Assembly (NCBI RefSeq): GCF_014217605.1
Contig: NZ_CP043639.1
Location: 310,001 to 374,000 of the forward strand
Origin: Sphingomonas sp. NBWT7
GTDB lineage: Bacteria; Pseudomonadota; Alphaproteobacteria; Sphingomonadales; Sphingomonadaceae
DNA: 64,000 bases
Reading direction: 5' to 3'
The notes below the pieces were generated by a model. It was not told where the DNA came from, made no database searches, and saw nothing but the letters and a program-made list of their open reading frames with translations. A program made the translations under genes and the position numbers. Below, one piece after another: positions 35,982-45,385 of this stretch (its first letter is position 1; each line of letters opens with the position of its first letter).

Positions 35982-36814
35982 GTCGCGACCGGCGGCAGGC
36001 TCATCAGGATCGCGTCGATGTTGCCGCCGGTCTTAAGCCCGAACAAGGTGCCGCGATCGTAGACGAGGTTGAATTCGGCGTAGCGGCCGCGCCACTCGTT
36101 GCGCTGCGCGACGTCCGCCTCGCCGAACGGCAAGTTCATCCGCCGCCGCACGATCCGCGGGTAAACGTCGAGAAAGGCACGGCCGACGTCCTGCGTGAAG
36201 GCGAAGTTTGCGGCAAAATCGCCTTCAAGGTGATCGTAAAAGATGCCCCCCACGCCGCGGTGGACGCGCCGGTGCGGAATGTAGAAATAGTCGTCCGCCC
36301 ACTGCCTGAAGCGAGGATAGTGCGCTGTGTCGTGCGCGTCGCATGCGGCCTGGAGCGTCGCATGGAAGTCTTCGGTGTCCTCCGCGATCGGAAGCGGCGG
36401 ATTGAGATCGGCACCGCCGCCGAACCAGCGCTTGGTGGTGACCAGGAAGCGCGTATTCATGTGCACGGCGGGGACGTGCGGGTTCGCCATGTGCGCGACC
36501 AGGCTGATGCCGGTGGCGAAAAAGCTCGGGTCCTCCGCCGCGCCATGGATCGTCTTGGCGAAATCGCCCTCGAAACTCCCGCCCACGGTGGAAACGTTGA
36601 CGCCGACCTTCTCGAACACGCGCCCCTTCATCACGCCGCGCACGCCGCCGCCGCCCGGTGCGCCCGCGGGATCGACGCGGTCCCAAGGTGTGTAGACGAA
36701 CGCGGCGTCCGATCCCGCCTCACGCTCGATCGCGGTGAATTCGGCGCAGATCCGATCGCGTAAGGTCTCGAACCATTGGCGGGCGGCGGCTTGTTCGGTG
36801 TCGAGCGTCAGCAT
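35972..36814 (-). CDS. hemF: Oxygen-dependent coproporphyrinogen III oxidase
   Basis: This 280-residue enzyme decarboxylates two propionate side chains of coproporphyrinogen III to give protoporphyrinogen IX in aerobic haem synthesis. Signature segments are AGVNVSTV-like VGVNVSTVGGSF, HMNTRFLVTTKRWFGGGADLNP, RRVHRGVGGIFYDHL and FNLVYDRGTLFGLKTGGNIDAILMSLPP at the C-terminus. It is normal length and is followed by a GNAT gene. The upstream gene trmL is on the same strand with a 53-base gap. Confidence 0.96.
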   Translation of the reverse strand: MLTLDTEQAAARQWFETLRDRICAEFTAIEREAGSDAAFVYTPWDRVDPAGAPGGGGVRGVMKGRVFEKVGVNVSTVGGSFEGDFAKTIHGAAEDPSFFATGISLVAHMANPHVPAVHMNTRFLVTTKRWFGGGADLNPPLPIAEDTEDFHATLQAACDAHDTAHYPRFRQWADDYFYIPHRRVHRGVGGIFYDHLEGDFAANFAFTQDVGRAFLDVYPRIVRRRMNLPFGEADVAQRNEWRGRYAEFNLVYDRGTLFGLKTGGNIDAILMSLPPVATWG

Positions 36815-36867
36815 GGCCGATCCTTACCGGCGCGACGCGCGACCTGTCGAGGTGACACAATGTCCCA

Positions 36868-37326
36868 TCACGCAGCCTGCCCGCGCGTCTGACGCATAGC
36901 CTCAGACAGAATGATCCCGGCGCTGATCGCGACGTTAAGCGAGCGGAAACCGGCCCGCATCGGGATGCGGACGCGCAGATCGGCGCGATCATGAACGTGA
37001 TCGGGCACGCCAGCACCTTCGCTGCCGAACAGCAAAAGGTCGTGGGGCCGGAACCGTGCGTCCCACAGATCGACCGCGCCGCGCGTCGTCGCGAGCACCA
37101 GCCGCGCCGGCTGCCGGGCTTGGGCAGCGAGGAAACCCGCCCAATCAACGTGCCGCGTAACGTCGCCCGCGGCGGCATAATCCATCTTCGCGCGGCGCAG
37201 CGCGCGATCGCCCCACGGAAAGCCCATCGGTTCGATCAGGTCGACCGGGACGCCGAAACACGCTGCCGTGCGCAGGATCGTGCCGACGTTGCCGGCGATA
37301 TCGGGTTCGAACAGGGCGATGCGCAT
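36868..37326 (-). CDS. trmL: tRNA (cytidine/uridine-2'-O-)-methyltransferase TrmL
   Basis: This 152-residue SPOUT-class enzyme methylates the wobble ribose (position 34) of certain leucine tRNAs. The N-terminal ALFEPDIAGNVGTILRTAACFG, the SAM-binding knot LLFGSEGAGVP and the C-terminal knot FRSLNVAISAGIILSEAMRQ are diagnostic. Length is normal for a minimal SPOUT protein. It is on the same strand as hemF and divergent from the petABC operon. Confidence 0.92.
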   Translation of the reverse strand: MRIALFEPDIAGNVGTILRTAACFGVPVDLIEPMGFPWGDRALRRAKMDYAAAGDVTRHVDWAGFLAAQARQPARLVLATTRGAVDLWDARFRPHDLLLFGSEGAGVPDHVHDRADLRVRIPMRAGFRSLNVAISAGIILSEAMRQTRGQAA

Positions 37327-37368
37327 GATGCCGGGTTAGCGGCGGAAGACGCCCGCCGCAAAATGCAG

Positions 37369-37397
37369 TTGGCAGGGGAGGGGGGCGAAGCTATCAG
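37369..37397 (+). promoter_or_regulatory. Putative sigma-70 promoter for petABC
   Basis: A TTGGCA (37369-37374) and TATCAG (37392-37397) are separated by exactly 17 bases, giving a start near 37404, about 94 bases upstream of petA. The spacer is G-rich. Confidence 0.5.
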
Positions 37398-37497
37398 GCC
37401 GCGAACCCTCGTGGGGACGAGGGATTCCATGGGCGGGCGCAGCGGGCATTCCCCGATCGATGCGCCTCTCCAAGGCAGGAAGGACAAGGGTTAGCGA

Positions 37498-38082
37498 ATG
37501 GCGACGGTCGACAGCACGATTCCTCCGGGCGAGAACCCCGCCCCCTATCATGAGGAAGGCCACGACCCCCGCCGGCGCGACTTCATCAACATCGCGACGG
37601 TCGCTTGGGCTGGCGTCGGCGCGGGCGTAATCGTCCTGCCGCTGATCAACCAGATGAACCCGTCAGCCGACGTGCTCGCGCTGTCGACCACCGAGGTCGA
37701 CATCAGCAAGATTGAGCCCGGCCAGGCGATCAAGACGACGTTCCGCAAGCAGCCGCTGTTCGTACGCAACCTGACGCCGAAAGAGATCGCCGAGGCGGAC
37801 GCGGTGGCGCCGAGCTCGCTGCGCGATCCGCAGACGCTGGAAGAGCGCACCAAGGCGGGCAAGAAGAACTGGCTGATCACGCTGGGCGTCTGCACCCACC
37901 TCGGCTGCGTGCCGCTGGGGGCGGGCGAGGGCGAGAACAAGGGGCCGTTTGGCGGCTATTTCTGCCCGTGCCACGGTTCGGCGTACGACACCGCCGGGCG
38001 TATCCGCCAAGGTCCGGCGCCGACCAATCTCCATGTCCCCGAATATGCATTCACGTCCGACACTGTCGTGACGGTCGGTTGA
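37498..38082 (+). CDS. petA: Ubiquinol-cytochrome c reductase iron-sulfur subunit (Rieske)
   Basis: This 194-residue Rieske protein has an N-terminal membrane anchor (about 31-50) preceded by a twin-arginine-like RRRDF. The [2Fe-2S] ligands are seen in CTHLGC (Cys132, His134) and CPCHGS (Cys156, His159). It transfers an electron from ubiquinol to cytochrome c1 in complex III. It opens a petA-petB-petC operon. The ATG has AAGGG upstream. Confidence 0.97.
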   Translation: MATVDSTIPPGENPAPYHEEGHDPRRRDFINIATVAWAGVGAGVIVLPLINQMNPSADVLALSTTEVDISKIEPGQAIKTTFRKQPLFVRNLTPKEIAEADAVAPSSLRDPQTLEERTKAGKKNWLITLGVCTHLGCVPLGAGEGENKGPFGGYFCPCHGSAYDTAGRIRQGPAPTNLHVPEYAFTSDTVVTVG

Positions 38083-38093
38083 GGTAGCGCACC

Positions 38094-39380
38094 ATGAGCT
38101 TTCCCTGGGCCCATCACTACGAGCCGAAGCAGCCGCTGATGCGGTGGCTGGATGAGAAGCTGCCGCTGCCGCGCCTCGTCTATAACGCCGTCGGCGCGGG
38201 CTATCCCGTGCCGCGCAACCTCAACTATTTCTGGAACTTTGGCGTGCTCGCCGGGCTCGCGCTGGTGGTGCAGATCGTCACCGGCATCGTGCTGGCGATG
38301 CACTATGCCGCCAACGGTTTGGTCGCGTTCGGCTCGGTCGAAAGCATCATGCGTGACGTCAACGCCGGCTGGTTCCTGCGCTACGCGCACGCCAACGGCG
38401 CGTCGATGTTCCTGCTCGTCGTCTACATCCACATCGCGCGCGGCCTCTATTACGGCTCGTACAAAGCGCCGCGTGAGATGGTGTGGCTGCTCGGCGTCGT
38501 CATCTTCCTGCTGATGATGGCAACCGCCTTCATGGGCTACGTGCTGCCGTGGGGCCAGATGAGCTTCTGGGGCGCGCAGGTGATCACCGGCTTCTTCTCG
38601 GCCATCCCGCTGGTCGGCGAGCCGATCCGCATCTGGCTGCTGGGCGGCTTCGCGCCGGACAATGCCGCGCTCAACCGCTTCTTCTCGCTCCACTATTTGC
38701 TGCCGTTCGTCACCGCGGGCGTTATCATCATGCACATTTGGGCGCTGCACATCCCGGGTTCGAACAACCCGACCGGCGTCGACGTGAAGGGTGAGCAGGA
38801 CACGGTGCCGTTCCACCCGTATTATACGGCCAAGGACGGCGTCGGCGTCGCGGTGTTCTTCCTGATCTTCGCCTCGCTGATCTTCTTCTCGCCCAACCTG
38901 CTCGGCCACCCGGACAATTACATTGAGGCGAACCCGCTCTCGACGCCGGCGCACATCGTTCCCGAATGGTACTTCCTGCCGTTCTACGCGATCCTGAAGA
39001 GCTTCACCGCGGACTTCATTCTGACGGGCAAGCTGTGGGGCGTGCTGGCGATGTTCGGCTCGATCCTGCTGCTCTTCTTCCTGCCGTGGCTCGACAGCTC
39101 GCCGGTCCGTTCGGCCAATTATCGTCCGACGTATCGCTGGTTCCTCGTCGTGCTGCTCGTCGACGTGCTGATCCTCGGCTATATCGGCGGCGCGGAGGCG
39201 ACGGCGCGCAACGTCATCATCGGTCAGCTCGCGACGGCCTATTACTTCGCGCATTTCCTGATCATCCTGCCGATCGTGTCGCGCTCGGAGCGTCCGCGCC
39301 CGCTGCCCAACTCGATCACCGAAGCGGTGCTTGCCAAGCATGGCGGCACCTCGCCCGCCAAGACCGCGATGGCGCACTGA
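38094..39380 (+). CDS. petB: Cytochrome b of the bc1 complex
   Basis: This 428-residue protein has eight transmembrane helices and carries both b haems. The quinol-site motif PEWYFLPF is present. Haem-ligand helices include LAMHYAANG and [17 protein letters not shown] in the first half and [23 protein letters not shown]. It starts 12 bases after petA and is followed by petC. It is a full-length fused b/IV-type subunit as in alphaproteobacteria. Confidence 0.97.
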   Translation: MSFPWAHHYEPKQPLMRWLDEKLPLPRLVYNAVGAGYPVPRNLNYFWNFGVLAGLALVVQIVTGIVLAMHYAANGLVAFGSVESIMRDVNAGWFLRYAHANGASMFLLVVYIHIARGLYYGSYKAPREMVWLLGVVIFLLMMATAFMGYVLPWGQMSFWGAQVITGFFSAIPLVGEPIRIWLLGGFAPDNAALNRFFSLHYLLPFVTAGVIIMHIWALHIPGSNNPTGVDVKGEQDTVPFHPYYTAKDGVGVAVFFLIFASLIFFSPNLLGHPDNYIEANPLSTPAHIVPEWYFLPFYAILKSFTADFILTGKLWGVLAMFGSILLLFFLPWLDSSPVRSANYRPTYRWFLVVLLVDVLILGYIGGAEATARNVIIGQLATAYYFAHFLIILPIVSRSERPRPLPNSITEAVLAKHGGTSPAKTAMAH

Positions 39381-39405
39381 GCCGATACGGGGGAATAACA
39401 GAACA

Positions 39406-40248
39406 ATGGTTCGTACCATCGCACTCCTGATCGGCGCGGGTTTCGTGTTCGTGCTCGGCATCGCGCTGTTCGGCACGATCTCCACCGCGATCAGCAATCC
39501 GGCGCCCGAGACGGCGGAACACGAGTTTCACCTGCACCCCAACAACATCGGGCTGCCGTCCGAGGGGCTGTTCGGCAAGTTCGACCGCCAGCAGCTGCAG
39601 CGCGGCCTCAAGGTCTATCAGGAGGTTTGCGCCGCCTGCCACAGCCTGAAGTACGTTTCGTTCCGCGATTTCGAGGAGCTCGGCTACAGCGAAGGCCAGG
39701 TGAAGGCGATCGCGCAGGGCTGGCCGATCGAGCAGCCGAGCGTGAACCCCGACACGGGCGAGGCGGCGACGCGCAAGAACGTCGCCTCCGATCGCGTGCC
39801 TAGCCCGTATCCCAACGAGGTCGCGGCGCGTGCGGCCAACAACAACGCGCTGCCGCCCGATCTGTCGCTGATGACGAAGGCGCGGCATGACGGCGCGAAC
39901 TACGTCGGCTCGCTGCTGACGGGGTATCGCAACCAGCCGGCCGAGCTGCTGCGCAAGTTCCCCGACGCCAAGACGCCGCAGGGGCTGCACTACAATCCGT
40001 ATTTCGCGAACCTCAACATTGCGATGCCGCCGCCGCTGACCTCCGACGGTCAGGTGACGTACGAGGACGGCACGAAGCCGACCAGGCAGCAGATGGCGGA
40101 CGACGTCGCGGCCTTCCTCACCTGGACGGCTGAACCGAACCTCGAGACGCGGCATGCCGCCGGGTTCGCGACGATCATCTTCCTGTTGATCTTCTGCTTC
40201 CTGACGTGGGGCACGTACCAGAACGTCTGGCGCAACATTAAGCATTGA
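39406..40248 (+). CDS. petC: Cytochrome c1
   Basis: This 280-residue subunit of complex III has an N-terminal signal/membrane segment (residues 5-24), the haem c motif CAACH (Cys75, Cys78, His79), a Met ligand at about residue 207 (NIAMPPPLTSDG) and a C-terminal anchor helix (FATIIFLLIFCFLTWGTY). The ATG at 39406 gives the natural N-terminus; the open frame upstream overlaps petB. The operon terminator follows at 40271. Confidence 0.96.
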   Translation: MVRTIALLIGAGFVFVLGIALFGTISTAISNPAPETAEHEFHLHPNNIGLPSEGLFGKFDRQQLQRGLKVYQEVCAACHSLKYVSFRDFEELGYSEGQVKAIAQGWPIEQPSVNPDTGEAATRKNVASDRVPSPYPNEVAARAANNNALPPDLSLMTKARHDGANYVGSLLTGYRNQPAELLRKFPDAKTPQGLHYNPYFANLNIAMPPPLTSDGQVTYEDGTKPTRQQMADDVAAFLTWTAEPNLETRHAAGFATIIFLLIFCFLTWGTYQNVWRNIKH

Positions 40249-40270
40249 TCGCGCCGGACGGTCGACGGGG

Positions 40271-40298
40271 CGGGGGGCTACGGCCCCCCGTTTCGTTT
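40271..40298 (+). terminator. Terminator of the petABC operon
   Basis: An 8-base-pair stem (CGGGGGGC / GCCCCCCG, loop TACG) is followed by TTTCGTTT, starting 23 bases after the petC stop codon. Confidence 0.85.
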
Positions 40299-40328
40299 CC
40301 GCCGCCGGTGTTACAAGGGACCAAGCCG

Positions 40329-40865
40329 ATGACAGCGAACGACGATCTCAAGGCGCTGATCCGGACGATCCCCGACTTTCCCAAGCCCGGCATCCAGTTT
40401 CGCGACATCACGACGCTGCTGCTCGATGCGAAGGGGCTGGCGACGTGCGTCGACCGCATGGTCGCCGCAACCACCGGGCCGATCGATTTGGTCGCCGGGA
40501 TCGAGGCGCGCGGCTTCCTGTTTGCCGCGGCGCTCGCGGTGCCGCTCGGCGCCGGGGTGCTGCTGATCCGCAAGGACGGCAAGCTGCCCGGCGCGACGAT
40601 CGCGGAGGATTACGCGCTAGAGTACGGGCAGGATCGGATCGCGATGCACGCCGATGCCTGTGCACCGGGAGCGCGGGTGCTGCTGATCGACGATTTGATC
40701 GCCACCGGCGGCACCGCGCGCGCCGCGGTACGCCTGCTGCGCAAGGCTGGGGCGCAGGTGGCGCAGGCGCAATTCCTCGTCGATCTGCCCGACCTCGGCG
40801 GTGCCGATCTGCTTCGCCGCGATCGGATCGCGGTCGATGCGCTGGTGTCCTTCCCCGGCCATTAG
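40329..40865 (+). CDS. apt: Adenine phosphoribosyltransferase
   Basis: This 178-residue purine-salvage enzyme makes AMP from adenine and PRPP. It has the typical start DLKALIRTIPDFPKPGIQFRDITTLL, the VAGIEARGFLF segment and the PRPP-binding loop VLLIDDLIATGGTARAAV. The start at ATG 40329 has AAGGGA before it; the open frame upstream of that runs through the pet terminator and is not coding. It stands alone after the pet operon. Confidence 0.96.
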   Translation: MTANDDLKALIRTIPDFPKPGIQFRDITTLLLDAKGLATCVDRMVAATTGPIDLVAGIEARGFLFAAALAVPLGAGVLLIRKDGKLPGATIAEDYALEYGQDRIAMHADACAPGARVLLIDDLIATGGTARAAVRLLRKAGAQVAQAQFLVDLPDLGGADLLRRDRIAVDALVSFPGH

Positions 40866-40942
40866 GGAACCGGCTGAAGCTGCTCTCGTTACGGAATGAT
40901 CGGCGGCGCGTATTTCGCCTGCCCTCCGCTGTACGGGAGACG

Positions 40943-41569
40943 ATGATGTTCAACTGGAAACGCCTCGGGACCGTCGCGCTGCTCGGCGGCCTCGGGATCG
41001 GCACGGCCGCCTGCACCGACGGCTACGGCTATGGCGGGGCCTCGCTCGGCTACGGCTCGGGTTATTACGCCGATCCCTATTACGGCGGGGGTGGCGGCTA
41101 TTACGGCAATGATTTCTACGGCGGCGGCTTCGGGGGCGTTGGGGCCGGCCTCGGCTACGGCTGGTACAACGACTTCTACTATCCCGGCACGGGCGTGTAC
41201 GTATACGACCGTAACCGCCGGCCTTTCAGATGGAACGACAACCAGCGTCGGTATTGGCAGGGTCGGCCGGGTTGGAACCAGCCGGGCGCGCGCGCCAATT
41301 GGAACGAGTTCCGTCGTGACTATCGCGCCGAACGCCGTGACTATCGCGGCGATCTCCGCGACAATCGCCAAGCCTACCGGAACGGCACGATAAACCGCGA
41401 GCAATTCCGGCAAGGGCGCCGTGACGCGCGCCGCGAGTTCCGGCGCGACGTGCGGCAAGACTATCGCCAATACCGACGGGAGAACCGAGCGGACGGCTAT
41501 CGCACCCCCCGCTTCAATCGTAGCGGCGTAGGTCGTCCACCGCGCATTCGTAGCGTTCGACCGCGCTGA
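40943..41569 (+). CDS. Gly/Tyr-rich then Arg-rich predicted lipoprotein
   Basis: This 208-residue protein has a lipobox-like end to its signal (GTAAC, about Cys22). Next comes a Gly/Tyr-rich stretch (about residues 25-85) in which GYG and YYGG units recur, then an Arg-rich C-terminal half built of repeating RDYR, RRDYR and RR units. I do not know its function. The ribosome binding site GGGAGA precedes ATG 40943. The strongly basic half could bind nucleic acid, lipopolysaccharide or other polyanions; this is inference. A hairpin terminator follows. Confidence 0.7.
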   Translation: MMFNWKRLGTVALLGGLGIGTAACTDGYGYGGASLGYGSGYYADPYYGGGGGYYGNDFYGGGFGGVGAGLGYGWYNDFYYPGTGVYVYDRNRRPFRWNDNQRRYWQGRPGWNQPGARANWNEFRRDYRAERRDYRGDLRDNRQAYRNGTINREQFRQGRRDARREFRRDVRQDYRQYRRENRADGYRTPRFNRSGVGRPPRIRSVRPR

Positions 41570-41575
41570 ATGTAG

Positions 41576-41605
41576 CGCCCGGCGGCTTAACCTTGCCGCC
41601 GGGCG
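41576..41605. terminator. Bidirectional terminator hairpin
   Basis: An 11-base-pair perfect stem (CGCCCGGCGGC and its complement) with an 8-base loop lies between the convergent lipoprotein and MaoC genes. T runs are short. Confidence 0.7.
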
Positions 41606-41613
41606 TACGCTCT

Positions 41614-42063
41614 TCAGGCTGCGGGGCGTGTGGCGATCAAGCCGTTGGACACCATCGACATGACCGCGACATCGTCCTGATTGAATACGGTCATCCGGCT
41701 CTTGAAAATACCCATCTCCGGGCGAGACTGCGATTGTCGCTTTTCGAAAACCTCCGTCTCGCAGCGTAACGTGTCGCCCGGGTAGACGGGCTTCAACCAA
41801 CGCAGCTCGTCGACGCCGGGCGAACCAAGCCCTGCCTGCTTGTTGTTTTTCAGATTGGCGACGATCATCGACATGACCATCGCGCAGGTGTGCCAGCCGC
41901 TCGCCGAAAGTCGCCCGAAATGCGTCGCCGCCGCCGCCTCATCGGAGAGATGGAAGGGCTGCGGATCGTAGCGCGAGGCGAAGTCGATCACTTCCTCACG
42001 CGTCACCTGATAGGCACCGAAGCTCGCCTTCGCGCCGATTGCGATATCCTCGAAATACTGCAT
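41614..42063 (-). CDS. MaoC-family (R)-specific hydratase/dehydratase
   Basis: This 149-residue hot-dog-fold protein has the MaoC hydratase motif with the catalytic Asp and His (YDPQPFHLSDEAA) and the conserved SGWHTCAMVMSM helix. Enzymes of this family hydrate enoyl-CoA or related thioesters. It starts 10 bases after the stop of the upstream gene and is probably co-transcribed. Its exact substrate is unknown. A supply role for PHA monomers is possible in principle, but it is not close to phaC. Confidence 0.85.
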   Translation of the reverse strand: MQYFEDIAIGAKASFGAYQVTREEVIDFASRYDPQPFHLSDEAAAATHFGRLSASGWHTCAMVMSMIVANLKNNKQAGLGSPGVDELRWLKPVYPGDTLRCETEVFEKRQSQSRPEMGIFKSRMTVFNQDDVAVMSMVSNGLIATRPAA

Positions 42064-42073
42064 CGCCCGCTCC

Positions 42074-43378
42074 TTATCGTTTCAGTACCTTCTGAAACGG
42101 CGCGTCGCTGCCGTCCAGCGATGGATCGGCGGGCAGGCCGATCAACCGCCGCAGCAGCGGGGTGACCGATACGTTGTCGAACGTCGCGATGCTGCGCCCC
42201 GCGGCGAAGGCCGGGCCGTTGGCAATGAACAGCGCACGCATGCTGGGCGCCTCGTTGTCATAGCCGTGCTCGCCGCGTGAGAAGGGCGTCGTCGGCGCGG
42301 TCTTGTACGTCATCCACCCATCCTCGGCGAGGCACAGGAACGGCGGGACGCGCGGGTTGATCCCATAGTGGAAGCGCGCCGGGATTTCGGACTTCCGCCA
42401 GCATTGTAGATGGGGGTGGGGCTTCAGCAGCGCTGCGGCAACCGCGCCCTCGCGGCCGGGAAGCGGGGCGAACGTCGCATAGGGGCCGCTCTCGACGATG
42501 CGTGCGTCGCTCGCCGAGACGAGCGTGTCGAGCGCGATCACGCGGTCGCTCGACGTGGCGCTCATGCCGTGATCGGAGACGACGACGATATTGGCTGGCT
42601 GCTGAAGGGCGGCGAGGCCGGCGACCAGTTCGCCGATCTGCCCGTCGACCTCGGCGATCGCGGCGTTCACCTCGGGCGAGGTGGGGCCGCGCTGGTGCCC
42701 GGCGGTGTCGACGATGTCGAAATAGGTGGTGACGAAGCGCGGCCGGGTGGCAGCCGGGCGGCGCATCCAATCGATCACGGCGCGCACGCGGTTGCTGCCC
42801 GGCATTTGCTGGCTGTACTGCTGCCAGTCGGTCGGGCGCGTGCCCCCGGTAACGGCGTACGGCCACTCCGTCGCGCGCGTGCCCCCCCAAGCGACGTTCG
42901 ATCCCGGCCAGTACATCGCCGCCGCCGGTATCCCTGCACGCTGCGCGCTGACCCACAGCGGCGGCGCAGCGTCCCACCAGAACGGGTCGTCGGTCGCCAT
43001 CGTGAACACCTCGCCGGGACGGGCGGGGTCTTCCATCGAATTGGCGGTGATGCCGTGCCGGTCGGGCCGCAGCCCAGTGACGAGCGTCCAGTGATTCGGA
43101 TAGGTCTTCGACGGGAACGACGGCCGCATCGGCCCGGTCACGCCGCCCGCCGCGAGCGCCGACAGATTGGGCGTCAACCCGCGATCGAGATAGTCGGGGC
43201 GAAAACCGTCGATTGAGACGAGGATCGTGACGGGCTGACGCCGCTCGGCCCCGGCGAGCGCCAATGCCGTCGCGGGTGCAGGCTGATCGGCGGGGGGCAG
43301 GGCCGGCGGGGTCTTCGGATAGGCACATCCCGCGAGCGCGGAGACGGCGGCGAGCGACGCAAGAAGTCGGCGAACCAT
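42074..43378 (-). CDS. Alkaline phosphatase/nucleotide pyrophosphatase-family lipoprotein
   Basis: This 434-residue protein belongs to the ectonucleotide pyrophosphatase/phosphodiesterase group of the alkaline phosphatase superfamily. A lipobox (SALAGC, Cys18) predicts anchoring. Metal and nucleophile sites are visible: VSIDGFRPDYL (Asp57), PSFPSKTYPNHWTLVTG (Thr92), FDIVDTAGHQRGP and VVVSDHGMS. The enzyme hydrolyses a phosphodiester or phosphomonoester in the periplasm. It is upstream of maoC. Confidence 0.88.
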   Translation of the reverse strand: MVRRLLASLAAVSALAGCAYPKTPPALPPADQPAPATALALAGAERRQPVTILVSIDGFRPDYLDRGLTPNLSALAAGGVTGPMRPSFPSKTYPNHWTLVTGLRPDRHGITANSMEDPARPGEVFTMATDDPFWWDAAPPLWVSAQRAGIPAAAMYWPGSNVAWGGTRATEWPYAVTGGTRPTDWQQYSQQMPGSNRVRAVIDWMRRPAATRPRFVTTYFDIVDTAGHQRGPTSPEVNAAIAEVDGQIGELVAGLAALQQPANIVVVSDHGMSATSSDRVIALDTLVSASDARIVESGPYATFAPLPGREGAVAAALLKPHPHLQCWRKSEIPARFHYGINPRVPPFLCLAEDGWMTYKTAPTTPFSRGEHGYDNEAPSMRALFIANGPAFAAGRSIATFDNVSVTPLLRRLIGLPADPSLDGSDAPFQKVLKR

Positions 43379-43448
43379 GGTGCTGCCTCTAGCGGGCGGC
43401 GTCGGCGCTGTCTTGTCCTCCGTTGCGTGCGACCGACGCGCCCGTGGT

Positions 43449-44789
43449 TCAGCGCGCCGCGGCCTGCTGCGCCGCGCTAACCCGCCAAATCGTGTTGCCG
43501 ACGTCGTCCGCGACGAGCAGCGCGCCGGTGCGATCGGTGATCACTCCGACGGGGCGGCCCTGCGCCTCGCCGTCGGCGTTGAGGAAGCCGCTCAGCACGT
43601 CCATCGGCTTGGCGCCGCGCACCGGCCAACCTTGCGCGGTGAAGGGCACGAACACGACCTTGTAGCCCGACACCGGCACGCGGTTCCACGAACCGTGCTC
43701 GCCGATGAAGGCGCCGCTTGCGTAGCGCTGCCCGAGCTTCGCATCGCCGGCGAACGTCAGCCCCAGTGCCGCGACGTGGGGGCCGAGCGCATAGTCGGGG
43801 CGCTTGGCATATTGCTGCAGCTGTGGGTTCGCCGGCTCGACGCGCTTGTCGGGATAGCCGCCCCAATAATACCACGGCCAGCCGAAGTGGTCGCCCAGGC
43901 TCACCTCGGTCAGATAGTCGGGGACGATGTCCGACCCGAGCATGTCGCGCTCGTTGACGACCGCCCACAATTGCTTCGACTGCGGGTGGATCGCCATGCC
44001 GTTCGCGTTGCGCACGCCGGCCGCGAACACGCGCGACGTCTTCTCCTTCGGATAGACCTGGAGGATCGTCGCGCGGCGCTGCTCGAGCTCGAGCCCCTTC
44101 TCGCCGATGTTCGACGCCGAGCCGACCGACACGTAGAGCGTGCGCCCATCCTCCGCCGCGATGACGTTGCGTGCCCAATGGTTCTGCCCGCCGGGCAGCT
44201 TGACGACGACTTCGGGCTTGGCGGTGATGCTCGTGTAGCCGTCCTTATAGGGTACGCGGACGAGCGCATCGGTGTTGGCGACGTAGAGCTGCCCCTCGAA
44301 CAGTACCATGCCGAACGGCGAATTCAGCCCCGTCATGAAGACGTGGCGCTGATCGACGCGGCCGTCGCCGTTGGCGTCGCGCAGCAGCGTGATGCGGTTG
44401 GCAGACGGCACGCCGGCGCCGGCGCGTCCCATCAGGAGACCCATCACGCGATCGGTGAAGCTGCGCCCGCGCGGCGGCGAGTTGCTCTCCGCGACCAGCA
44501 CGTCGCCGTTCGGCAGGCGATAGAGCCAGCGCGGGTGATCGAGCCCGGTCGCGAACGGCTGCACCGCGAGGCCGGCGGCGGGCGTCGGCATCGTGCCCTG
44601 CGGCCAGCCGACCGCCTTCGCCACCTTTACCGTCGGGATCATCTGGCTGCGTGGATTGGTGATCTGCGGCCGCTGCCCGGTGACGGCGGCGAAGTCGATC
44701 CGCGCCTTGTCGGGCCAGCCGAGCCAGACGAAAACGCCGATGCCGGCGAGGACCAGCAGGCCGAGGACGATCAGAATGTGTTTGCGCAT
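43449..44789 (-). CDS. PQQ-dependent sugar dehydrogenase-like protein (sorbosone dehydrogenase family)
   Basis: This 446-residue protein has an N-terminal membrane anchor (residues 5-24) followed by a six-bladed beta-propeller of the soluble PQQ glucose/sorbosone dehydrogenase type (FATGLDHPRWLYRLPNGDVLVAES, GVRNANGMAIHPQSKQLW, GEHGSWNRVPVSGYKVVFVPF). It oxidises a sugar or aldose and passes electrons to the respiratory chain. PQQ biosynthesis genes are not in the window. It sits between the NUDIX and phosphatase genes. The substrate is unknown. Confidence 0.83.
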   Translation of the reverse strand: MRKHILIVLGLLVLAGIGVFVWLGWPDKARIDFAAVTGQRPQITNPRSQMIPTVKVAKAVGWPQGTMPTPAAGLAVQPFATGLDHPRWLYRLPNGDVLVAESNSPPRGRSFTDRVMGLLMGRAGAGVPSANRITLLRDANGDGRVDQRHVFMTGLNSPFGMVLFEGQLYVANTDALVRVPYKDGYTSITAKPEVVVKLPGGQNHWARNVIAAEDGRTLYVSVGSASNIGEKGLELEQRRATILQVYPKEKTSRVFAAGVRNANGMAIHPQSKQLWAVVNERDMLGSDIVPDYLTEVSLGDHFGWPWYYWGGYPDKRVEPANPQLQQYAKRPDYALGPHVAALGLTFAGDAKLGQRYASGAFIGEHGSWNRVPVSGYKVVFVPFTAQGWPVRGAKPMDVLSGFLNADGEAQGRPVGVITDRTGALLVADDVGNTIWRVSAAQQAAAR

Positions 44790-44854
44790 GGGGAAGAGAT
44801 AGGGCGCCGCGTTTGATTGGGGAAGGTCGTTCCGGTCCGGCCGAACCGGGACCG

Positions 44855-45385
44855 TCAGCAGGCGGTGTCCGCCAGCAGGCTGTCGGCGAGCAGCAGCAGC
44901 AGCTTGACGTCGATCGCCAGCCCCTCGCGGCGCTTCGCGGCGACGAACGCTGTGATCTCGCCACGCGGGACGACGTGGACGACAATATCCTCGTCGGCAT
45001 CGCCGCCGCCGTCGCTCACCTTCACCAGATCGTGCGCGCGCACCAGCGTGAAGCCCTCGCTGACCATACCCGGTGAGGAGAAGAACGTGCCGAGCGGTTC
45101 GATCGACCCGGCGCGATAGCCGGTTTCCTCCTCGAGTTCGCGCGCTGCCGCCTCTACCAGCGGCTCGCCGGCGGTCTGATCACCGATCAGGCCGGCAGGA
45201 AGCTCGAGACAGGCGCAGCCGAGCGGAACGCGGTGCTGCTCGACGAGCACGATCTCGTTCGCATCGGTGATGGCGACGATCACCGCCGCCTCGATGCCGC
45301 GGTTGCGCGCGGCATATTCCCACTTGCCCTGCTTCACCGCCCTGATGAAGCGGCCTTCCCACATCGTTTCGGGTGTATCGGTCAC
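44855..45385 (-). CDS. NUDIX hydrolase, ADP-ribose pyrophosphatase-like
   Basis: This 176-residue hydrolase has a clear NUDIX box (GDQTAGEP...ARELEEETGY, with the REUxEE core at 81-88) and resembles the ADP-sugar pyrophosphatase branch (AVIVAITDANEIVLVEQHRVPLG...LELPAGLI). It cleaves a nucleoside diphosphate derivative to two phosphorylated products. Its start overlaps the end of the TPM-domain gene by four bases, so it belongs to the same transcript. Confidence 0.88.
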   Translation of the reverse strand: MTDTPETMWEGRFIRAVKQGKWEYAARNRGIEAAVIVAITDANEIVLVEQHRVPLGCACLELPAGLIGDQTAGEPLVEAAARELEEETGYRAGSIEPLGTFFSSPGMVSEGFTLVRAHDLVKVSDGGGDADEDIVVHVVPRGEITAFVAAKRREGLAIDVKLLLLLADSLLADTAC

